Origin: Branchiostoma floridae
Taxonomy: Eukaryota; Chordata; Leptocardii; Amphioxiformes; Branchiostomatidae
Direction: 5' to 3'
Assembly (NCBI RefSeq): GCF_000003815.2
Contig: NC_049984.1
Location: 12,814,003-12,876,002, forward strand
DNA: 62,000 bases
In this document: positions 14,801 to 26,800 of the stretch, piece by piece
How the letters are laid out: each line of letters opens with the position of its first letter
Numbering within the stretch: the stretch's first letter is position 1
The notes under the pieces: model-generated
Seen by the model: the letters and a program-made list of their open reading frames with translations, nothing else
Databases searched by the model: none
What the model was told of the DNA's origin: nothing
Program-made: the position numbers and the translations under genes

Positions 14801-17800
14801 ACCCAATTTTTTTTTTAGAAATGAGGCTGATTTACGTGATCGAGGCACCTCCTCGTACATGGGACCTCCGTTTTACGTCCCTTCCGAAATACAAATTCGT
14901 GAATTCTTGGTTAGGCTACAGAATCATTAGACATTAATCATCATCTTATTTCCATAATTAATATTGGAATACAAAAGTCCCCCGGTAACATACAATATGG
15001 TTTAAATTAGTTCCTTGCCATTATTAGCAGCAGTAACTTGGACAGCAGGGGGCTGGATTTTAGAACTGTGGGTTGTTGAAAAACATTTCCTGGTTTCACT
15101 TCTGCACTTTTCTATCTCTCTGTTCATTTGCATAGTGATGAGACAAAATCATTTGTTGAAGGTATGAGGTCATAAAAATCCAGTTTTCAAGAGAGACTGT
15201 TGAAGAGGTGGTTCCTCCATACAGTTTCTAAAACAGTATCAAAAGAACACAACTGTTGGAAACTGATCATGCTGACATGTTCATACTGAAGTGGGAAATA
15301 GTCAGCAGGTATAAGGTCTCTTGCACATGGTGGCATGGCCAGCTCTGTCAAGCTTTTGGGCTAAAGGTTTGGTGGCTCTCTTTTCAGCATATCCATTCCC
15401 AAGGTGTGGTCATCAACTGTTTAGAGAAACACATTGCTGATGGAGAGAAGATGTCAAGGCCTTGTCGTATGCAGCTTTTCAGAATAGCAGAGCTATCTGC
15501 TGATGACTATCACCAAGTGAGTCTCTTTGAAATGAGCACGTCTTCAGAACATAATCGTGTTTGTGCACAAGGATAACATTGTGTATGTAGGTTCATACAG
15601 TCATTTTTGAAGAGAGATTGTATGGAACAGCCGATACTTTGATGTAACATTGACCGATGAGGGCAAAAGAGACGCTGCTTTAAAACTACTATACATACAT
15701 GTTACTATACATACATGTATGTATTTATGGTACACGCATTATGTTTTGAGTTTGTGCCTCAGAAATGTAATTCTTTCTGCTTGGATTCCTGATTTGATTT
15801 GGCTAAAAACCTCCGTCTACATCTACCTGTGCTTGCAAACATGCACTGTCTGACATTCACATCTGGTAACAGTGTTACTTATTTATATACTAGCACATAT
15901 CATGATACAGTTTGATTATCATAGTCATTTATGGCCCTTCATGCCTGCCACTGACATAGATGTATATTATGTATAGTAATAAATTATATATTGTTAAACT
16001 CTATAGCTTAGTTTTTCTTATCTTCTTGCTGTCAGTACTTACTAACTATATATTGTAGAAAGTAAGATAGAAAATACACGTTGAAGCTATAAAATCAATG
16101 TTCAAATTAAACATTACTTTAAATCTGGAAACTATAACATTGTTTTTGTTTTGCACTGACCTCTTCAATACAAATTGGCTTAACCATGAATACACGTCCC
16201 TTATACACGTATGTCTTGACAACTGTACTACAGAATCGTTTCGAATTTGAAACACATCTACTTTAATTTCCCACTGAAATAAAACCAGTTCTAAGTAATT
16301 GAATCTACAGTATATTTGCCTCTGTGTTTAGTGATACTTGTCACATAGTCTGCATTGTTACTGACCCTCATGATTCCCCCCCCCCCCACCAGGACCGAGC
16401 CTTGTACTTTGCCTGTCGGGACGACAGAGAGAGGTTCTGTGAGAAGATAACGGCAGGAGAGGGGAAGGTCCTCAAGTGTCTGGTGCAGCACAAGTTTGAG
16501 CACGACATGAGTGATGATGTGAGTACATGCAAACTTATTTTACAATAACAGCTAATATCCAACCTAAGCTCTGATTGACTACAAGTGGAAGAAGAAGAAA
16601 GAAAAAGAACGCACCCGCAAAAACAGTATGTTTTTGCCTGTGGTAGGGGAAAACAACAAGCTTACTGCAATGTTACATGAAGTAGCAAGGAAAGAACCTG
16701 ATACAATTGGGTGAACATCGTTGTGACAAGCTCTAATTGGATACACCAAACAACCTTGACATTACCAAACTTCCAATTGTCCAATTATCCTACCGGGTAT
16801 TACACTACTTTCCCTATACATACTGCTACTTTGCAATATTCACATCACTACAGACTCACACAAGCAAACACACCTACTGATTACAATACAGTTTTTACCG
16901 AGATAGAAATCTCTTTTAAGTTAGCTTATTCACATGTATTTGTTAATTGTTTGTAACCCTGAGTATTGCAGAGTCACGTATTCACAATTTCAATTATCGA
17001 GTCATCCATGGGCGGCACTCTTAGAGAATAGTAATTTTCTCAAAGCTTGCCCCACAGAGATGATAAAGGAACTGCATGTAGGGACCTGTGCCCAGGTCAA
17101 TATGAAGATTTATTACCCTTTTATGTCATATTTCCTTGGTATTGACCTGACTAATGGCCCATTTCTTCTTTAATAACACACTTGGGTGGTCTGTATCAAC
17201 ATTGGCTATCGTACGTGTTGCAGTGTCGGGAAAAGCTGATAATACGACAGCGCCTGGTGAGTCAGGATTACAAGGCGAACTATGGCCTGGCCAAGAAGTG
17301 CAAAGAAGACATCAAGCACTACCACTGCAGGGTGGATAACATGCCTGAGGGGAAATTTGCCAAGTTATCCTTCATCTTACTGTGCCTGGAGAATGCCATA
17401 CAGAAGGGTCAGTCTGTCTTTTAATATTGTACTATTTGTAGTCCAGAATTAGTCTTGTATGCTATGTCATTAGACTGGAATAATGCCCTTGTGAATGGAT
17501 GAGGAGTCAGTAATCCTTGGATGCCATTTCTGTGTTATCCTCTTTTCTTTTATTCATGTTCAGCATCAAAACCTAAACCAAAAGTCACACAATTCCCCCA
17601 TCAGAGGGGAAACCCCTTCCCTGAGTTAGAAAATCTGTGCCTCTATCAATGGATGAAAGAGTCCTTTTTTTTCAGTGTGGAATATATTTTATTTCACCAG
17701 GCCGCCAGGTGAGTGGTGATTGTCAGGGGGAGATGTTTGACATGCTGCGACAGAAGTCCTTAGGCCACACCAATTTAATTTCTTGGTTCACGGATTTTTT

Positions 17801-20800
17801 CATAAAAAATATGGAGCGAGAGGGCGAAATAAAAATAAAAATAAAAATTGTAAAATGGTTGGGGTAAAGGTAAGGGCTAATCCAAAACATAAAGAACAAA
17901 AAGTTTTCAGCTTGAAAAAAGTACAAAAACACTATTACTGTACAGTAACAGCACCTGTTCATTGAAAATTACAAAAGTAGTGTCAGTTTTTATGTTTGCT
18001 ACACCAGAAAGTTGGTGAATGGTTTCATTAATGGTGAAAATTTGCTGAGTGGTAATTTTTATATTTCAGCCATACCATATATGGTATGGTGAAATATATT
18101 GTATTCGTAATGTTTCTTTCTTTCTTTCTTTCTTTCTCCTGTCAAATTTTCAAAGCGATTCATCTCCGTCGTTCCGTGACCGAATGACCTGAAATTTGGC
18201 ACAAGGGTAGAGTGGGTCAATACCGAGGTGCTGTTTTCTCATTTTTTTCATATCTGCCTCTAAAATGATTTTATTGAAGTTTAAAGGTCATGTTTTGACC
18301 AAAACGGTATATTGTGGCCCCCTGTTCCCTTGAATTACAATGGAATGACCCTAAATTTGGTGTAGATAGGCATTAGATAGTTGGTAAAATGATCCAAGTA
18401 AAATTTTGGGCATAAACGACTTTAAAATGCTTAATTTCAGCGCTTTTCTGAGGGGAAATTGGTTTTCTTTCGGCTTCCTGCCGTGAACTCCAGTGACCCC
18501 AGAGCCCACACGTGCCAGGTGCCGGCGGTCTGGGGAGAGCGAGAGATAATTACTTTATGGACGCCAGCCAATCAGCGACGAGAAAGGCGAATGCTAGTTA
18601 ATATTCATAAGCGGGGCCTTGCAATCCCGTATATACACAAACAGATGCATATTACAGCCTTACAGTGGCCATATGGTCCCCTTTGCCGGGTTTGAAATTG
18701 TAGTTTGCGAGGATTTGGAGTTCAGACAGGGTCATTTGAGCGGTAGCGGACGGTACGCGTGCATTGAACGTTAGTGTCGATGAATTTACCAACATTCCGC
18801 ATAGCACTATCAATCATTTTCGGCAGATTTGGACAGGGAAAATTGGACGGCTTGCGTTTAGTTTTGATACGTAAGTTTGACAGTGGCGAGAATGCATGTA
18901 TTTTTTCCCGAACAAATGTAGGTATTTCTAGTGTTGTTGTTGTTCTTTTTTGACGTAAACTTTGTACATTCAAATTGTAAGTAACTTTAAACTGCCAGAG
19001 TTTGAGCCCAATAAAACACTCTCAGTACCAGAGTATCACCACTGACCTCCGAAAAGAAACCCCCGAACAAAGTAGAAACACCTATCCTCCAGGTCTCGCA
19101 CGCTACGAGCAGGAAATTATAACACTCAGACAAGATTACGTCCGATGGCTGATTGCATACAAAGTAAAACAATTTAACAGTGGTATGCAGGGGCATATAC
19201 TTAACAAAGAATTCGAAGGAAAATGAAATATATAGATAAAGCAAAATCAAATTAACTTGTTGGTCCTGGGATCTTTCAGAAAAGAAATGAAGCGACAGAG
19301 TGGTAAAATTCTTGTAAAATTTCGAGACGTCTCCGTTTATGTAATGGCTCATACAAAACAAGAAGAAGATTGAAGTTTTTAGCTTGAAAAAAAACAACAA
19401 CACTCCTACTACACAGTACCTGCACCTGACAATTATTAAAACGTATGCCCTACTTGCTTAAAAAAAGTTCATTGCAATAATAAATGTACCCACATCACAA
19501 AGAGATTATGACGGTACTTAGACCTAGTTATCAAAGTGGAAATTGTTGAATGGCGTCATGTAATTTCATGATGAAAATTTTCTGAATGGAAGATGCGGTT
19601 TTTTTTCACTCTCGGAAAAATAGGAGTTGCCGCAATTCTAAAAACCAATCAGTTATGCCTAGGCGCTCCTGTGGAAGATTATATTCTTTCATATGGGCCC
19701 GGGGCATATTGGACAAGCTCTGTTTTGACCTGGAATTAATTCACAATATTAATTCTCTTTTGGGGATAACTTACAGTTAAAATTTTGCATTTTTGCGCAG
19801 GGGTGACTTGGAACAGTCCAATGTTGCGTGGGAATGGGTATGGCTGAAATATGCTGTATTTGCACCCAAGCAAATGTCGGCCTTTCTAGTTATTTTTATT
19901 TTTTTTTTCCAAAAAATAGGAGCGAGCGAATCCGTGAACCAAGAAATTAAATTGGTGTGGCCTTAGTAATAGTGATTCAGCACCAAGGACAGGCCCACAG
20001 TAACAGTGATTGAGCTAGAAAGTCTGCGGCTCTATCGATGGATAGTCCCTTTTCAATGTGAGATACTTTTTATTTCCCCAGGCCGTCAGGTGAGTGGTGA
20101 CTGTCAGGGGGAGATGTTTGACATGCGGCGTCAGCTGATGTCGGACTTCCAGATCTCTCCTGAGATCGTGCTGAACTGCCGAGGTGAGATCGAAAGCCTG
20201 TGCAGTGGTCTGCAGAAGGAGGGGAGGACCATCCACTGTCTCATGCAGAACGGCATGGATGACTCCAAGACTGGGAAAAACAGGCTCAGCAAGACCTGCA
20301 TGATAGCAGTAAGTACATTTGTACTAGCATGGTTCGTTTGGACCCGGTTTTAGAGGGAAAAAAAGCCCAAAAAAGGACCAGTTTAGTCAAGGAGCTTTTA
20401 TCAGAAGGAGAGATTACGGAGTTACCTGCCCGCTGTGCGCCTTTGTTTCGCCCCGTTAAATCCAGCAGCGCCGCTTTGTTTACTGCCCTGCGCGGCGCCT
20501 GTCTGATCAGATGTTTGTAGCGCTGGTTGGCGGGGTTTTCTATGCTAATGAGCCACGCCATGACGTCATAGCCCTCGACTGCCCCCTGAGCCAGCCCGTC
20601 GCCTGGTCGGCAAGAGGCGAAGTGGGTCAGGTTTCCGACGATTCCCTTATTTGGAAAACTCGGCAGGCATGTGACTACGTCATCTTGGGGTAGAGGGCAA
20701 AATGGCGGACAGTTTGATATGTTTCTCTTCGCCGTACAACAAACATGGGCCAGTTTAGGCCTATTTTTGCGGATCGAGGTCTGTTTTCTTGCGATAGAAT

Positions 20801-23800
20801 TATGAATTTTCACATGTACGAGGGGGGTTCAATAAGTTCTTGTCCTCACCAAGAAATAACAAGCACAACTCAGATTTTCAGGCACAACTTCATAGTATGA
20901 AGTCTTTTATCAATATCCTCCAAATTTCAAATCATTGGAGTCATTACTTTCCAGGCATTCGTTTTTCCTAAATTAGAAGGTAAGTGGCGAGAAAAAAGTT
21001 GTGTGAATTGTGATCACACATGTGTGGGTCTAGTTTCCCATGCCATAAATTAACAAAAGACGTTGTCAAAATGTTTGATAATGATTCTCTTCCTATTTCA
21101 AGCAAAAAGAATTGGGTTTTTAACTTCCAGCAGCGCAAATTGACCCACACACTCAGGTCAGGTCAATTGTCCTNNNNNNNNNNNNNNNNNNNNNNNNNNN
21201 NNNNNNNNNNNNNNNNNNNNNNNNNNNNNNNNNNNNNNNNNNNNNNNNNNNNNNNNNNNNNNNNNNNNNNNNNCGTTACTGGGTGTCGCCTGCAAAGTAA
21301 TGATCACACTAATTTGAATTTTGGTACATATTTATATAAGACTTTATACTTGACATCTATGCTTCGAAATCTGAGCTGTGCTTATTTTTTCTCGGTAAAG
21401 TCGGGGACTTATTGATAACCCCACGTACATGTATAAAGTCTTATATAAATGTGTACCAAAATTCAAATTATTGTGATCATCATGTTGCAGGCGACACCCA
21501 GTAACGTTAGGTAAGGGATAACGAAAAAAAAAGGTGGACAATTGATCTGCAACCTGAGGTGTGAGGTCAAATTGTCTGATCACACTTCACCCTTCTTTTT
21601 CTCCCCACTTACCTTCTAATTTAGAAAAAACGAATGCCTGGAAAGTAATGACTCCAATGATTTGTAATTTGGAGGATATTGATAAAAGACTTCATACTAT
21701 GAAGTTGTGCCTGAAAATCTGAGTTGTGCTTGTTATTTCTTGGTGAGGCCAAGAACTTATTGAACCCCCCTCGTATTTTCAGATGGCTACAAAAAAAATA
21801 TGACGTTTTTCTTCATTTAGCTGATATTTTTTTCGTAACTGTTGATGATGGGCTCGGTAAAATGGCGTGTTCACTGTTGGTCTTGCTCATTTTTGTCGAA
21901 CCACCCGTGTTTTTAGAGGATACAGCGGGCCTGGAATGAGGTGAAGGTAAGGCGGGAGAGCATAGTTTTCATGGTTTTCATTACGATCGGGTTTTCGAAT
22001 AGAATGTCTTGAGTTCTCCAGGCATTTGAACTTTGTATTTGTATCGATTTATGAAATATATCTGTTGCATACTTAAAAAAAAACCTTGGTTCCTGTGATC
22101 ATTGAGTCAGGTTTTTCACAGTCATCATTAATTGTAGGAATATTACCAGTTTTTTTCGTAGACTTTGCCTCAGACAATTTTGCCTTTAGGCTTAGCCCGT
22201 TACCGAGCGGCGGCGCTGTCTGGTCGCCGTATGACTTTGAAATTTCACCCTCAGTCAGAGAGAATATTGCCCCGCTGTATGTATTCCGAAGTTACTCTTC
22301 TGTTCAACATCGTCAACAAAATCGCAAAAATCAGATCGCTACACACAATGTTTGTATCCCCAGGCCGCCCCACCATGAAAATGAACACAAAACAAAGGGA
22401 AAACAAAAGCTTGCGTGGGTGAGATGTATGCAGATGCGGGTTTTTGACACGTGGGTGTTAATAAAATTTTGTCGCCCGCTATGAACATACGAACAAAGGA
22501 AACTAATCCGTATTCTCTCCTACTGATAAAAGCTCCTTGGTTTAGCTCAATTAACAGTTGAACTACTCAGTACATGTAGTTGCAAGAACATAGTACTTGG
22601 GAATCTTTTAACAAGTACAAGGAATGATGGCCTAAAGTCCAGAGATAACAGCCAGATGCATAGTCACTAGCCATTCAGCTACGCATGCTGCCAAACCACT
22701 TCATCATTGGGATTATTTGATCACTGTGCTGAAGCCAGCCAGATTTTTGTTGTCACTGCTTAGATTTGATGCTGTGAAGACATGTACCTCTTTTCCAACT
22801 GCTAAAATTACTGAATGCAATATTAAATGGATTTACATTACACACATTGTCAAGTCCCTGGTGATTTTGAAATTTGGCAAACTTCTGGCAATCAACAAAT
22901 GTGCCAACTGTGTGACATGGCCTTCACTCAGTTTCCCATGTGTGTTCCTTCCCCAGGTGCAGTCCCTGGTGAAGGAGGCAGACGCAGGGTTTGACTACAG
23001 GATGGACGTGGCCCTGCAGGACGCCTGTGAACCTGTGGTGCAGACTGCCTGTAAGGACATCAAACCTGGAGATGCCATGTGAGTTCTCTCTCTGCCACGA
23101 TGGCTGGGGAAAATCAGATTGATGAGAGTGATAGAGTTTGTGTCAAGAATGCTTTAAGTGCCTGTGTGTGTGTTTGTGGAGAGCATAACCCATGTGGAAA
23201 GCTTTAATGGATCAATATGATATTTGGTAGAGGTTGAGAAAACAAAGGCCAAGCCCATCTATGAGCCTCCTAGCAGCTTGCTACCGTATTGCAGTGCAAC
23301 CTTTCTAGACATGCTATGGTTGGTGGATATATCTCTTGAAGCATATAGTAAATAGTGTATGTTTGGGCCACCTTACACTAGTTGCAGATGAAAACTCCAC
23401 CTTCTATACTGTTCCCTAGAAATAATGGTTCAGGATAACAATCCACTGCCTGTATTACCTGAAAAAAGGCTATTGGACTACCTTTACATAAACTATAGCT
23501 AGGTCATCTAACTTTTGTAAGGAAGTATTTTGTGTTACTTGTTGAAACATCCCAGTATATGTAAGTTTACAATTTGTAACAGCCTTGTATATGTAAATTT
23601 GTGATTGCTTGGTATACAGTGTATGTAAGTTGTGTTGTGTTAAAGCACATGTGACCATATACTGACAGTCTGAAGCGGTTAGAGAGATAACAACAACAAC
23701 AACAACATTGTGTGTCCCCTGCAGGATCCTGTCATGTCTGATGGAGCACCTGTACACACCCTCCATGGTGGAGGAGTGTGAGGAGAAACTGCTGGAGCTA

Positions 23801-26800
23801 CAGTATTTCATCTCCAGGGACTGGAGGTAAGATAGGGGGGCACATACGTAAACTAGCTGTAAAGGGGACACCTTGTGTGGTAGCCTTAGGGGACACCTTG
23901 TGTGGTAGCCTTGAGTGCAGTTGCCAAATGTAAGTGATACTGGGATGCCACACTAGTGTCACTTTGTACACTTCTTGAATACAGGGATAAAAAACGTGTT
24001 GGCTGTCATACCATATGTTGTCATTTCAATAATCTTGTTACAACATTGATGGTTTCTTGGGCATCTTGTTTTTGTAGCAATCTTGTCTTTTTATATTTAT
24101 ATTAGATTATAGTAGAGTCTGCATACTTGGTATGTTATCTGTAAATTTACTGGCTGTAGCCTTGCCACTTAGTACACATATAGCCTATCCCATCCGATGA
24201 CAGCAGAAATGTAGTTGTTGATCCATGCATGCATGAAGACCTAACCCAGCATGTCTGCCTGCAGGCTGGACCCACGGATGTACAGGAAGTGTGCTAAAGA
24301 AGCGGAGCGGCTCTGTAACGCAGGCCCAGACTGGAACGACACCAATGACAACCTTCCGCCAGGAATTGTCTTCTCTTGTCTCTACAGACATGTCTACAGG
24401 AAAGATGAAACCAAGGTATTAAATTACATGTAGACCACGTTATTCCATTATAAAAGCTTTTGGAGTAACAGGAGAAAGGTTTCTTCAAAATAAGAAAGGA
24501 AAATAGCTTTGATGCATTGCAATATTATTGTAATATCAGTTGTCTATGCCATACAAAATAAGGACTGTTCTGTTGAGAATTGGGGATAGCAAGAAAGGTA
24601 CTAGAATTACCCTTTTAGGTTCACCGTTGGAAGAAATGGTGGTTATAAGTTTGAATATGAATAGGTGGGTGGATAAGCAGGCTGAAGACAGAACAAACAT
24701 TTTTTGTAGTGGTTTTAAGTTTATGGTCACCTAAAAAAACATAAAACTGGGGCAGAAACATTTCTTCATTTACAGAATTGTTTGTTGTCACAGTTTTGTA
24801 GACTCCATAACAAGAGCCAAGTTGGAATGGAAAAGAAATGTACAGTAGTACTGTTTATCTCCTATTGTATTGGCACACTTGCCAATATAATGCTTGGCAG
24901 ACCATCTGAACATGACATGTTTGTTTCCCAGCTAAGCCACGCCTGTGCGTTCGAAGTGCGTCGTGTGATGCACCAGAGAGCGGTGGATGTGCGACTGAAC
25001 CCCATGTTGGAGAAGGCCTGTCTGCGTGACTTGGGGGAGTACTGCTCGGAGAATGTAGAGAAAGGAGAGGTAAGTGACATCCTATGACTGTATGTTAGAC
25101 TACATGATGTCCTTCTTTGAATTTGTAGATAGCATAAGATTCATTACTATTGGTAGTTGTCCCCTGTGTGTTTGTATATAAAACGTAGTTGGCCTAACCT
25201 GTACCAGTTATTCCTACCCCTTTGATTTATTCCGTATCTTTCTTTCCTCTGCTCTAGGAAGTGATCTTCTATGTTATTGTTTTCTTTGAATTTTTTGTTT
25301 ACATACATCATCATCCTGGTTTTCATCCCCAGTTGGGGAGTTTATGATACAGTAGTATGAAAGAAGATACATGTGTATCATATTTGGTTGATAGTGCAAA
25401 AGTTTTCCAACTTTGAATTGTACGATCATCAGAAAGTGTTCCGCTTCTTGCAATCTTACATTTTAAATGTTTAGAGTCACACATTCCTTGTCAATTACAA
25501 GTGCAAAAAGTGTGGCAATTAAAATTATTGCCATAGCGACGGTTTTAATGTTTATAAGTTTTACAGATTGTTGTTGTTAATGGGTTTTAATAGTCGTATT
25601 CCATTCGTTTGGCGATCGATGTTCATAGAGCATTGCTGTCAAAGGGGGTCCCTTGTGAGTGAAGGGTGAACTAATGTAAATGCTCCTCATCGATTTTACA
25701 AATCAGGGCCTCATTTTACATGAATGATATCAGTTGATCATCCTCTCTAGCTAAATAACAATATGCTAAAAAAAAGGGTTTTTGCCAGTATCGATATAGA
25801 TATATATATAGATATATAGATAGATAAAAATATTTTTCTACTGAATTAATTGTGTTTGTCATGAATTATGCAAATTAGGCTCTCATTTGCATAAACTATA
25901 TAACTTGATCATCTCCAACAAATTGACATGCGCAATATATGTTAAGAAAGGAGACTTTTGTTGCCTTTTCTGCTAATTTATGCAAATTAGGACCTAATTT
26001 GCATAGTTAATGTTAAACGATGTTCACTTGTACATAACTTCCAAATGCTACAAGTAAAAAGTTCCCGTCATTTATCAAAATGACATTATAGCATTTTCTC
26101 ATTAATTATGCAAATTATGCATTTATTTATCAATATTCTCCTCTTTCTCAGTTACAAAGGTCACATGTTGTAATGCTCCTTTAATTGAGCTGAGCATGTT
26201 TCCCAATTTATTATACAAATTAGCTTCCACTCTGCATAATTCTTCATAATTAATATGTAATTATATTAAGCATCACGTAACCTATCCACATACCAAAAAC
26301 CATAACAATCCGTCAACCCCTTCTTTAGTTATTAGAAGTCTGACACCTAAGTCTAAACCTGTCCTGCAGTTCCAAAATAAGCCGCTAGGGGGCCCAAACC
26401 TATACCACTTACTTACAGCATCAAGAGCTGTCTACCACTTAAGATTCATAGCCGCAGCATGTCCAGAACTCGAGATATCAAACCAAGAAGTTCCGCTGCA
26501 GTACCGTAACAGGCCACTAGAAGGCCAAAAATCTTATCGCTTCCAGGCCTCAACAAGACCTACCCACGTACCGAATATCAATACAATTCATCCAGGCGTT
26601 CTTGAGCTATGGTGGTCTTCTACAACCGGCACACACATACAAACGCTACCCAAAATATAACTTTCTTGGCGAAGGTAACCATCACATCGCTATCTCACAA
26701 CCCCCACATGTTTTAAGCTCAAACAATGCTTGTTTCACACATCAGTTTGTACTTTTGAAAACAGAAAGATATTAAGGGTGAAGAAGGCCACCAAACTTTC

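Larger units (their letters stand above)
17408..20081 (+). other. GLG1: GLG1 intron with a truncated exon copy and a transposon
   Basis: The intron holds a copy of the end of this intron plus the start of exon 7 (17621-17759), a 2.2 kb terminal-inverted-repeat element (17763-19962), and one unit of the PDPR 3' UTR repeat (about 19977-19996), before the intact exon 7. Confidence 0.75.
20387..22539. mobile_element. Terminal-inverted-repeat transposon, host of a nested element
   Basis: The left end TCAAGGAGCTTTTATCAG, continuing as AAGGAGAGATTACGGA, is mirrored at the right end (about 22506-22539). GTTTAG flanks both sides (20381-20386 and 22540-22545), a probable target duplication. Without the nested element it is about 1.2 kb, and no transposase is recognisable. 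It is more GC- and CpG-rich than the flanking intron. Confidence 0.65.
20309..22956 (+). other. GLG1: GLG1 intron occupied mostly by nested transposons
   Basis: Most of this 2.6 kb intron is a terminal-inverted-repeat element (20387-22539) interrupted by a mariner-like element (20819-21773) that contains a 100-N gap. The remainder (22540-22956) shows no feature. Confidence 0.7.

Noticed and set aside
18987-19403. 138-codon open frame on the minus strand inside the 2.2 kb element
   Set aside because: Low-complexity Phe/Leu-rich translation of A/T tracts, not a transposase.
20286-20813. 175-codon open frame on the minus strand
   Set aside because: It runs antisense over the end of GLG1 exon 7 and into the GC-rich part of a transposon; no transposase or other motif is visible.
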